Part shown: in pieces, positions 1 through 10,000 of the stretch
How positions within the stretch are numbered: the first letter of the stretch is position 1
How the letters are laid out: every line of letters starts with the position of its first letter
Origin: Tritrichomonas musculus
Lineage: Eukaryota > Parabasalia > Tritrichomonadida > Tritrichomonadidae
Reading direction: 5' to 3'
DNA: 64,000 bases
Assembly: GCA_039105265.1 (NCBI GenBank)
Contig: JAPFFF010000012.1
Location: 992,001 to 1,056,000, forward strand
The notes under the pieces: generated by a model
Seen by the model: only the letters and a program-made list of their open reading frames with translations
Databases searched by the model: none
What the model was told of the DNA's origin: nothing
Made by a program: the position numbers and the translations under genes

Positions 1-2759
1 AATGATTCAGCTTCAAGTAAAACAATTGAACTAGGAATATTGACTTTTTTAATAAAAAAGCATCCATAAAAAGCTTTACTATCAATTTTTGTTGCACTTT
101 TTGGTATTGTTACAATTTCTATTGTTCGAGGCAAATAGAAAGAGTCACTGAATTTAATTTCAGAAGATTTCAAAGGCCTTGCCTTTTCAAATGCTGAGTA
201 ATATGAAGCTTTCTCTTTTTGTGGGTAAGGTTTTTTTTCTGTAACTGATTCTGATCTTGATTCTTCTTCTGATTCTGACTCTTCTTCTATATACTTAGCT
301 TTCTCCTTTTTCATTGGTTTGGTATTTTTAGCATCGCCACTCATTTTTATTTGTGCGATTGTCTTCACTTTCGGATCAATGATCAAATGCTTCATAGAAA
401 GACATTCATCGAATGAATCATTTTCAGTATTTGTTGAATACGGATCAATTGTTAATTCGGTTAATGATGTACATGCTTTAAATGCTTCGTGACCAATGTT
501 TTTAACTGTGTTTGGAATGATTATTTTGGCCAATGATGTGCAATGTGCAAAAGCTTTGTCATTGATAATTTTGACTGACAAAGGAATCGTTATTTCACTG
601 AGTGATCTGCACCCGTTAAACATTCCTCTCTCAATGGTTGCCATTGATGTCGGTATCGCAATTGAGTCCAATAATGAACAATCAGAAAAACAGGATTCTC
701 CAATCGATTCCATAACAGATGGGATTTCAATCCGCTTCAAAGAAGAACAGCCAGAAAATGAACCTTGGCCAATCGAAGAGACAGAAGGAGGAATTTCAAT
801 CTCTTTAATCGAACTACAGCCAGTAAAGGAGCCATTTCCTATCGATACAACAGAGATAGGAATAATCACAGTTGTCAATGAGATGCAATTTTTAAAGATG
901 AAATCATTCACATTTGAAAATGAATCATCAAATTCAGCTAAATAAATATTTGGATATTTTTCAAAAGTGACTTTTTTGCCTTCAATTTCTGTCACTAAAA
1001 CACCAATTTTAATCTTTTTCAGCTTCGATTTTTGAGTGCTGGAAATGATGTTATAAATGGCCTGAAAACTTTTTAATGGATATTTTATTTGAATCAAAAT
1101 TTCATCAAATTGATTCAATGCATTTAATAATTCTGATGAATCAAGAGAGCGACGTTTATACAAGTTTTCAACAGCATTTGAAAGAAGATGAATTTCTTTA
1201 ATATCACCAAATTTTTCTTTCGAATTTTTGAATGGAACTTCAATGAAATATTTTGAATCTTCTTCAAATTCCAATTCTGAAAAGTACTGAAAAAGTTGGT
1301 TAAGCTTTGTGAAACTTTTGTCAGCCTTCTTTTCGTCAGAAGAACTTGAAAGGAGACTAGAAACAAATATTTTTTGTGATTGCAAAGGTAAATCATTGAA
1401 TTTTTGAATGGTCAAATTTTTATCAAATTTTTTCATTGTTTTTAAAATCATCTTGGCACTTTTTGGATCACCATCTTTTGGACTTTTTTCATATTCACTT
1501 AAAGACTCTTCTAAAAGTGCCAATCTTTCTTGAAGTGAACTTATTTCTTCATTTTTCTTTGAAATTTCATCGTCAAATTTTTTTTCAATTTTTTGTTGCT
1601 GCTTTTGAAGCTCATCTTTCAATTGCTGGTTCTGAGTTTTAAAGAATGACATCTTCTGTTGAAATATTCTATCTTTCCTTTGCATTTGTTCATATAATTT
1701 TGAAATTTCATCTTCTTCACTTTTTGAATGGGACTCATTAAGATTGAAATTGTCGTTTATATCATCTGTATAGCACAAAATTTCATCAACATCAACGTCT
1801 TCCAAATAATATTTGTTCATATCTTCTTCTGAATCGTCTTTATCGTCAGGAGTTGCATCATCGTAAATATCAAATACTGAACTTTCAATATTAAATGCTA
1901 GCTTGTTGTAAATTTCTTCAAAAGTGGGACGATCCTTTGGATTTCTCGTCCAACATTGCATAACTAGCTTTTTTAATGCCGGCTTTACAGGAACTGTAAA
2001 TTCAGGTCGATAATCTTCATTAACAATTTTTGACTTTAGATTGAAATCTGAGAGTTTTTTACTTTGATAAGCCGGATAAGGTAATGTTTCTGTAAGAACT
2101 TCGTACATAAGAATTCCAAAAGCGTAAACATCTGATTTTCCATCATATCTTTCCCCTGATATAACTTCTGGAGCCATGTAAACTGTTGTACCGCAAGCTT
2201 TCGATTGACTCATTGAATGTCCTGTCTCGTATATTTTTGAGAGTCCAAAATCTGTAATAAGGGGATGAAAATTTTCATCAATGAGTACATTTTCAGGTTT
2301 TAAATCACGATGAATTATATGTTGCTTGTGCAAATACATCATACCTTTAGCAATACCAATAAGGATTATTTGTCTTGCTGTATTTGAGTAATCTTTATCG
2401 GCGAGTGAATTTCTCGCATCTTGGAGTATTTTACTAAGCGAACCTTTTTTAGCAAAGTCCATTATTATAACAATATTTTTGTTGTGGTCTAAATCTTCTA
2501 ACGAGTATCCTCGAAACTGAATAATTGTTGGATGTTGAACACGAATCATAATACCAATTTCTCGATTTGCCATTTGATGATAAATAGGTGTATCTTCTTC
2601 GCTTAATAAAACTTTGGCGGCATATTCTTTTGAAGTTTCTTTTTCTTTTACTAAGTAAACAATTCCAAATCCTCCTTTTTTGATAAGGCTGACTTTTTCA
2701 TATTTGTTAATATCGATTCTAAACTTGTTTTGATATTTAAGCTTTTTTTCTTTGAGCAT
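1..2759 (-). CDS. Protein kinase with coiled coil and BspA-like LRR tail (3' end outside window)
   Basis: I read this frame by hand on the minus strand: open from an ATG at 2759 to the left edge, about 919 residues, with no stop. An in-frame stop lies upstream with no ATG between, which fixes the start. Residues 20-280 are a complete kinase domain: Gly loop KGGFGIV (28-34), lysine K49, helix-C E67, HRDLKPEN (150-157), DFG (170-172), APE (196-198), so it should be active; it looks TKL-like. An acidic linker and a coiled coil follow (roughly 350-430). From about residue 590 there are BspA/LRR_5 repeats of the type 'IEIPSSV..IG..AF.GCSSL', interrupted by a Glu/Ser-rich stretch near window position 240-310. 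No signal peptide or membrane segment is seen. The likely role is a cytoplasmic signalling kinase with an LRR recognition module; the substrate is unknown. Confidence 0.9.
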   Translation of the reverse strand, partial: MLKEKKLKYQNKFRIDINKYEKVSLIKKGGFGIVYLVKEKETSKEYAAKVLLSEEDTPIYHQMANREIGIMIRVQHPTIIQFRGYSLEDLDHNKNIVIIMDFAKKGSLSKILQDARNSLADKDYSNTARQIILIGIAKGMMYLHKQHIIHRDLKPENVLIDENFHPLITDFGLSKIYETGHSMSQSKACGTTVYMAPEVISGERYDGKSDVYAFGILMYEVLTETLPYPAYQSKKLSDFNLKSKIVNEDYRPEFTVPVKPALKKLVMQCWTRNPKDRPTFEEIYNKLAFNIESSVFDIYDDATPDDKDDSEEDMNKYYLEDVDVDEILCYTDDINDNFNLNESHSKSEEDEISKLYEQMQRKDRIFQQKMSFFKTQNQQLKDELQKQQQKIEKKFDDEISKKNEEISSLQERLALLEESLSEYEKSPKDGDPKSAKMILKTMKKFDKNLTIQKFNDLPLQSQKIFVSSLLSSSSDEKKADKSFTKLNQLFQYFSELEFEEDSKYFIEVPFKNSKEKFGDIKEIHLLSNAVENLYKRRSLDSSELLNALNQFDEILIQIKYPLKSFQAIYNIISSTQKSKLKKIKIGVLVTEIEGKKVTFEKYPNIYLAEFDDSFSNVNDFIFKNCISLTTVIIPISVVSIGNGSFTGCSSIKEIEIPPSVSSIGQGSFSGCSSLKRIEIPSVMESIGESCFSDCSLLDSIAIPTSMATIERGMFNGCRSLSEITIPLSVKIINDKAFAHCTSLAKIIIPNTVKNIGHEAFKACTSLTELTIDPYSTNTENDSFDECLSMKHLIIDPKVKTIAQIKMSGDAKNTKPMKKEKAKYIEEESESEEESRSESVTEKKPYPQKEKASYYSAFEKARPLKSSEIKFSDSFYLPRTIEIVTIPKSATKIDSKAFYGCFFIKKVNIPSSIVLLEAES

Positions 2760-2942
2760 TGGAGGAATCTTATAAGAAAGGGCAGCTAATTTGAATGTAT
2801 ATTCAATTTTTTAAATTTTGAATAAAATACCATACATGAATGAACTTTTTGAGAATGCGCTTTTTAAAAAAAAAAAAAAAAAAAACGCATATCATAATTC
2901 AAATTTATCTTGAATTTCTATTTAGCACTGCTTTTATTATTA

Positions 2943-4280
2943 TTATTGTTTTTTTAGTAAATGCCTGCACGTTGGGCATGTTGGCTTAGAACCGATTTTT
3001 TTTAACCAAAGAGTTATACAATTTTGGTGGAAAATGTGTCCACATTCTAGTTTTGCTGCTTTTTCACCTTTTTCAAAGTTACACAAGCAAATTGTGCAGC
3101 AAAGCTCGCTGATTTCATCAGAAGGCGAAATTGTGTAATCGCTCATTAGATCTTTCACATTGATTGTATCGTTTTGCTTCCTGTGAGTAGGCAGAGGCAT
3201 CATATTTAAAAGGAAGTCATCATGGAATGGCTCAGGATATGAGTTGTGTGAATATTCACGCCCTGGCGCAAATCTAGGTGCGAGCGGGTATCGCCCAAGT
3301 TCTGCCTCGCTTTGCAAATCAGGCAGATTGGAAATGTTTAGCATCGGGATTGAAACAGGCGAGATACTGGGCTGCGCTCTGGGCGGATTGGCGGTTTCTC
3401 TTGGCCGAACTTGCCCCAAATTTGCGTTTGAATTTCTTGAGTGTCTTAGACGGCTTAGATGAAAGTATAATGCCATATCGTTAATAGGTTTACTCCTTTT
3501 TAATGTTGATCTTCTATCATTATTATTAGTATTATCATTGTTATTAGTATTATCATTGTTATTAGTATTATCATTGTTATTAGTATTATCATTGTTATTA
3601 GTATTATCATTGTTATTAGTATTATCATTGTTATTAGTATTATCATTGTTATTAGTATTATCATTGTTATTAGTATTATCATTGTTATTAGTGTTATCAT
3701 TGTTATTAATATTATCATTGTTATTAATATTATCATTGTTATTAGTATTATCATTGTTATTAGTATTATCATTGTTATTAGTATTATCATTGTTATTAGT
3801 ATTATCATTGTTATTAGTATTATCATTGTTATTAGTATTATCATTGTTATTAGTATTATCATTGTTATTAGTATTATCATTGTTATTAGTATTATCATTG
3901 TTATTAGCATTATCATTGTTATTAATATTATCATTGTTATTAATATTACCATTGTTATTAATATTTGGCTGTACATAAATTACTTCTAATTCAGCAGAAA
4001 TTGCTATTTTAAGTTGATGCTTTTTTTTTAAAGATTGACTATTTTTGGGATTATGTTGAAGTGAAATTGACATGGCTCTGTCATTACTTTTCTTTTTCAT
4101 TTTACTCATTTGATGAATAGAATCGTTTTTTAAAGTTGGCTGAGTATAAGTTTTTTTTTTTGAATTTTTAGTCATTTGAGTTCGATTTTCATTTGAGTTT
4201 TTATGTAAAATAGGTTTTTGACTGGATAAATCATTTCTATGTGTCGATGTACTTGTATGTTTATTTGCTATATTACTCAT
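2943..4280 (-). CDS. RING-H2 finger protein with long Asn-rich repeat
   Basis: Likely an E3 ubiquitin ligase. The C-terminal RING-H2 is complete: C417, C420, C435, H437, H440, C443, C457 and C460 (numbered in the longer frame that opens with a TTG at 4346), giving C-x2-C-x14-C-x-H-x2-H-x2-C-x13-C-x2-C. The centre is about 25 copies of NNNDNT (window 3516-3970), a polar, prion-like low-complexity tract. A Pro/Arg-rich linker lies between tract and RING. I place the start at the ATG at 4280 (first residues MSNIANKH), because the upstream extension to 4346 opens only with TTG. There is no membrane segment, so the protein is probably cytosolic or nuclear. The substrate is unknown. The RING assignment is firm; ligase activity is inferred from the family. 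Confidence 0.85.
   Translation of the reverse strand: MSNIANKHTSTSTHRNDLSSQKPILHKNSNENRTQMTKNSKKKTYTQPTLKNDSIHQMSKMKKKSNDRAMSISLQHNPKNSQSLKKKHQLKIAISAELEVIYVQPNINNNGNINNNDNINNNDNANNNDNTNNNDNTNNNDNTNNNDNTNNNDNTNNNDNTNNNDNTNNNDNTNNNDNTNNNDNINNNDNINNNDNTNNNDNTNNNDNTNNNDNTNNNDNTNNNDNTNNNDNTNNNDNTNNNDNTNNNDNTNNNDRRSTLKRSKPINDMALYFHLSRLRHSRNSNANLGQVRPRETANPPRAQPSISPVSIPMLNISNLPDLQSEAELGRYPLAPRFAPGREYSHNSYPEPFHDDFLLNMMPLPTHRKQNDTINVKDLMSDYTISPSDEISELCCTICLCNFEKGEKAAKLECGHIFHQNCITLWLKKIGSKPTCPTCRHLLKKQ
3516..3970 (-). repeat. 18-bp minisatellite encoding NNNDNT units
   Basis: About 25 nearly identical 18-bp units lie within the RING gene, reading NNNDNT on the minus strand, with a few T/I/A/G variants at the sixth or fourth position. 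Because 18 is a multiple of three, copy-number change keeps the frame. The long frames seen in the other five readings here (LLLVLS- or LITMII-type) are by-products of the repeat. Confidence 0.95.
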
Positions 4281-5442
4281 ATTTTGAAATTTGTAATGTG
4301 GGCGAAAAATTTTAAATTCAAAAGAAATTTTTACAAAATTTTTCAATACTAATGTAAACCATTCAAATAATAAATATAGCTTTTTTAAAGTGATTCTAAT
4401 AAATAAATATCTAAATTTGAAAGAATTTAATATGAAAATGGGTAGTGCCCTTGTGGTGCCCGTTTCCCATCTCTAGTGAGAAAAAATAAATGACACAAAT
4501 GACATATCGAACCTCAGACACTAGTAGTATATATAAATAGGAGGTTTTTTTAATAACCTCTTCAGTACTTTCAAAAATCCCTCCATTCTGACATTTTCAT
4601 ACCATCCGGATGCATGATAAATAATACATAATTTTTAAAAATTTGAGAAGAGAAAGATTTTATTCGTTTCAGAATTTGAATATAAAATTCTTATACAATT
4701 TATAAACTTAAATTCAAATGCTAGCCCAAGCTTTTTTTCTCTCAATTTATTTACCAAAAAAATATTTATTTCAATTTTAATAAGCTTTATTATTTCTTTT
4801 CAAAATAATCTTTAATATTTTTGATTTTTCATTAAAATTTTTGATCAAGGATCAATTCAGTATGCAGACATTTTCATAAGATTTCGCCAATAACTTAACT
4901 CGACTGTGTCTTTTATTGCTTTTGGTGCCAAATTAAAGGTTCAAAAATTATAATTATTGATAAACAATCTTGCAATTAGAAGTTACACTTGGATTTTTGC
5001 CCATACACCATTATACTTCTTTGATTTTTATGATTTTTGCTTGACATTTCCAGTATTCAGTATAAATATTTCAAAAGCATACTCAACTCGGCAAAATTAT
5101 TTCAAATAAATGCTCCCCTTATTGATTTACGTCATTTTCAAATAGATTATCCATATATTTTGCCTGTTAATTACACTCTTTTTGAACTCGTTAGTAAAAT
5201 TTTATTTTAATTCAATTCTAATATATATAAAATATTGAAAATAATAAATTTGAATTGGTTCGAAACTCAGACCAAAATTGAATAAAAAAGTTCCCTTTTT
5301 TGTATTAATACGTTATAAAATAACCGCCAACAAGGCCAATTATAGCTGAAAGGTGGGCCGACTTTTGAACGGCAGTTTATTATAATTTTTATAAAAACGT
5401 TTTATAAAAATTAAAACGTTTTTGAAGACTAATACAGTTCAA
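4281..5442. other. Intergenic, AT-rich; one GC-richer island
   Basis: I see no gene. Positions 4438-4620 are less AT-rich than the surroundings and contain a GTTCGA word on the minus strand, which resembles a pol III B-box, but no tRNA fold could be drawn. Positions 5376-5412 form a near-perfect A/T palindrome around AACGTT. Confidence 0.6.
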
Positions 5443-5444
5443 TA

Positions 5445-6536
5445 GAGTACGCCGAAATAGTGAATTGTTATTTGAAAAAAGTATCAATAATGAAAAAGCA
5501 TAAGTTATTCCAAAGAAAATAAGTTTTTTATATTCAAACTTGTTAAATAAAGAAAAATAAAACTGTATGAAATAACTCTTCCTTTTTGTTCAACGTGAGT
5601 TTTTCTAAATAATCAAAAAATTCGATAGGTAATTGTTTTTATTCAAAAAAAATTTTTTTTCAGAAAAATTTGTTTTTCAAAAAAAACTATTTTTTTCAAT
5701 AAATGTTTGTGATTTAGAAAAAATAGTTTTTCCAAGTTTTTTATATGAAATTCGATTTTATTTATTTAATTCAGTATTGAATGAAAATTCAAATAATTTC
5801 AGCTCATAATGATCTTATTCTTATTCTTATTTACTTAAAATACCAAAGAATGTAATTTACAATAAATATTGTGTTTATTTTGAATATATTTATGATTGGT
5901 CATTAATTTTTTAAACATATCATTTTAATTTCGGAATGATCAATATTCTGCTTTAACAAAATGATTTTTAAAAATATATATCAAATAAATTATAAACTTT
6001 ATATAATTGAATTCATTGAATTATTCAAGAACGGGAAATCTATTTTCTTTTTTTCCCCAATTTTTTTATCATATGCCACCTCAACTAACTAATATAACTT
6101 CCAACCTGTAATTTTTTGGCCTATTGTTCATAAAAATCATTAATCTGTATTGGTTGGATTAATAGGAAAATTTATTTTTCTAAAGAAACAAAAATCGTTT
6201 GCCTCATTGGATTATTAAATTTGTAAAACTTATTTTTTTTAGAAAAATATTACTAACAAAATAAACTCAAATACTAAAAAAAGAAGAAACTTGATTTTTT
6301 AAAAAATATTTTTTATCGAAAATATCATGTTTTTTGTAATTCTCCACTTTTTCTGAAAAAAAGTTAGTTATTGTAAAATATATGATAATATTCAAAAAAC
6401 ACCAATTTTTCAACAAAAACAAAGTTTTTATTTGGAAATGTTATTAAAAATACAAAAAGAATAGTATACCGAAAATATGGCGCTTTTTTGACTTTGTGAA
6501 TTTTTTCAAAAAAGAAAACGCTATTTCGGCGTACTC
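5445..6536. mobile_element. ~1.1 kb DNA transposon with short terminal inverted repeats, TA-flanked
   Basis: The left end reads GAGTACGCCGAAATAGTG and the right end is its inverse (CTATTTCGGCGTACTC), about 17 matched bases. Each end abuts a TA dinucleotide (5443-5444 and 6537-6538), the target duplication used by the Tc1/mariner superfamily. The interior is AT-rich and has no transposase-like frame, so this is a non-autonomous, MITE-like element. Superfamily assignment rests only on the TA duplication. Confidence 0.75.
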
Positions 6537-6538
6537 TA

Positions 6539-7094
6539 ATGAAAAAATGTTTAGTTCATAAACGTTTATGGACTGAACAATGTAGGGTGTCCGAAAAATT
6601 TCCGGAAATTTTTTGGTTATCATTCAAATAATAAATATTACAAGAGGGGCTGATTGAATTATTTTTATAAACTTGAGTCAATATTTTGCTCTTGTAATTT
6701 CATTTTTTGGTTATCATGCATTTTTAAATCTGTTTTTTACTTTAGTTTTATTTGATTTTCATTTGGTTCTTTGGAATATACGTCTATAGAATTAAGAGAT
6801 AAAAAGTCTGGAAGTATTTCAAGAAGAAAGACTTCTGGGAGAAAATCGATCAAAGTATTCATCGTTTTTATATTTTCATCTAAATGTGAGGAAATTGAAT
6901 CAATACCTTTGGTTAATACTTTATCATTTGATTTGCCATTGCTTTTTGATTGTTGATATCTTCTTGTGAGTTAAACCTGTCATGATGGTTTTGCAATTTA
7001 AAAAAAACTTTAATATTAAGAATGTCTCATAATTCTTATATCATTAAAAGAAGGCATTGATCAAAAAAAGAAGACATTATATGATGAATATTTA
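6539..7094. other. Intergenic with short palindromes
   Basis: No convincing gene. A 14-bp palindrome CATAAACGTTTATG sits near 6559 and a TTCCGGAA palindrome near 6600. A 61-codon frame at 6771-6956 matches no family I know and is probably chance. The next gene starts at 7095. Confidence 0.6.
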
Positions 7095-10000
7095 ATGAAA
7101 TTGATATTCAATGAGTTCTATCAAAAATTAAAATTTTGTAAAATGTACTCCGATTATTGCTATTCCAGTGATGATGACTTTTTCAGTCATGAAGAATTCT
7201 TTACTAAAGATGTAGATTCTAATTCACCAAATGACAATAGAATGAAATACCCACCTTTAAATTTACTCCAAGATTCTAATGATTTAAGCATATTAAAATA
7301 CTTGCCATGCAATTTTGAATTAAAAACGAACAATACCTCTAGTAAATTTAATCTTGATTTATTAATATGCACTTCCCGAAAAATCTATGAATTAATTAGA
7401 AAAAATGCAAACATTTTTTCTTATTATCTCAATGTTGACGATCCAATGAATATTCTCAAAAAATTTGAGCTCATGTATCAAGGTAAAAAAGTATTTTTTG
7501 AAAAAAGAGATCAACAAATTTCAGAAGAAATTGCTCGTCTTCTAGAATTAAATAGTCCCATATTTAATGATTCATTATTCCAATCTCCAGAAGGAATAAT
7601 TGCGAGTATGAAAAGCTTTTCTACCTTTTTACGAAATGAAAAATATCGCAATTTCATAATTTCAACAAAAACGCACAAATACATGTGCAATTCTTATGCT
7701 ATTTATTTTTCAGATGTTATTAAAGACATGATAATTAAAGATCCAACAATTCATCATTTTGAATATGACTTTGACGATGAATTTGGCCAATTTCAAACCG
7801 TTTGTTCTCTTTTCAATTTAGAAACAATTGAACCAACAAAAAATAACATCTACTTTTTAAAAGAAATTGCAGAAGACCTAAAAATTACAAAAATATTACC
7901 AATAATCAGTGATATAATCAATAATTTTGAGAATGATTCAAAAGTGATCAATGAACAACAAAAAATGGTTGATTCAATTGAGGAGTTATTTGGTTGGCTT
8001 TACAACATTGAAAATCTTAAAATTGAAACAGTTAAAGATTTGATTGTCGATTCATTTTGGAGTAAAAAAGAAGATGATGTTCGTGAATTGGCTGCTTTTA
8101 TTATTCATGTTATTAAAACAAATTATTTAATACATTCAAGTATAACAGATTTGCTAATTTTACTTCAAAAAGAATCCGATGAAACAAACAGTTTGGATAT
8201 TTTAATTCCTTCAATCATTTCTTATTTAATGCCAATAATGAGTAGTAAAATAAATTATTGTTCATTTTTTTATAATTTGCACAAAAAAGGAATAATATCA
8301 GAGGAAGACTTAATTGAAGATGTAAGAATTCAATATGAATTATCACTCGCAAAATTAAGAATTTCAAAATTCAAATCATTCAATCAATATAACTTATTAA
8401 TTTGGTTTTTTCCAGAATTAATTGAAAAAGAAATAATAGATATAGATTGCATTTCTCATTTTGAAGATGAAAATAATTATGATAGTGAATATGAAGAAGA
8501 TGATGACCTATTTTATAGAAATAAATCAATAAAATCTGATAAATTAAAAGATTTCATATCATATTATAATCCAGATAAAATAGATCAATATAAGAATATG
8601 AGAAACAAAGGAGAACCAGATGACGAATTAACAAAATCTCTCATAAATGATGATGTTGACAAGTTACAATCTATTGTAACTAATTCTAAAATTGATTTTA
8701 CAAAAAGAGATGTTCCAATTAATATTTATTCTGAACAAAAACGAGGAAAATTTAAACAATATAGTTTAATTAATTATGCAGCAATGCTTGGATCAATCAA
8801 ATGTTTTAAATATTTATTATTGAATCATGCTGAAATTAATAAAAATACATTTCCATGTGCTATTAAAGGTGGAAATATAGAAATTATTAAAATTGCTGAT
8901 GAAAAAAGTTCAAAAATAAATTCAGATGATTCAATTGAAGCGATTAAATTAACAATAAAAAATCACCAAAATGATTTATTTGATTGGATTTTAGAAAATA
9001 AATATGCCAATAAATTAAATTTTGAAATTAAGTCCAAATTACTCAAAAAATCGGTGAAATACGGAAATGCTCATTCATTTATTGAAATCATGAACACTGG
9101 ATTTGATTTTAAAGATTTTCTTCAATCGTTCATTAACATATCAGCAAAAAATGGATTTTATCGTTTTTTTAAATTAATAATTACTTTAAATGGCAAAGAA
9201 GCAATTGATCAAATAATAATTGATGAAAAAAATCATGAATTTCCATTTATTTCATTTGGAAATTTGTCTATTTTTAAGTTATCTCTTGAATTAACAAATA
9301 CAAAAAGATATATAGAAAAAACTTTATCATTTGCAATTAAAAAAGATTACAGAAACATATTTGATTATATCTTATCAAATCTGATAAACAAAGTATTCAA
9401 AATATCCGAACATGGAGCTTATGAAGCTTTGAAATATTCGATTCAAACGCAATCTACAGAATTAAGTAATTCATTATGGGATAAATTTATATCACAATGC
9501 CCATCTATGTTTATTGGATTTGAAAAATTGACAAAATTATTAAAAATAGCTTGTAATAATAAACAAATTGATTTAGTCCAAAGATTAACAGAAATTATCT
9601 TAATAAATAATCCGAACGAAGATTTCAGCGACCAATTTAAAATTGCTGCATCAGTTGAATCATTTGAAATATGTAATTATTTTATTGATAAAAAAGTTTT
9701 TATTAATACAAAAAAATTAACTGAATTTGTTTCATTGAATGTTGATTTTTTTTCATTAATTAAAAATTCATTTCCAGACATTCAAATTCAAACAAACGAG
9801 TATTTATTGAGTGATGCAATTAAAAGTCACAACAAAGAACTTGTTGATTATTTATTAAAGAATGGAGCACCAATAAAAAATTGCTTGTTTTTAGCTGTTT
9901 TGGACGGTTATCTTGATATAGTTGATATCATTCTCAAATACTACAATGAACCATCAATTGTTAACAAAAATTCGAAAGATGGAACAATTTTGCATGTTGC

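Noticed and set aside
3500-3978. Leu/Ile-rich frames on both strands (LLLVLS, LITMII) resembling membrane proteins
   Set aside because: Pure products of the 18-bp NNNDNT repeat; no start context or flanking protein.
4438-4620. Possible tRNA or tRNA-derived SINE because of GTTCGA and a TAGTAGTATA word shared with 50768 and 51103
   Set aside because: No cloverleaf, no convincing A-box and no shared alignment beyond a ~10-base word.
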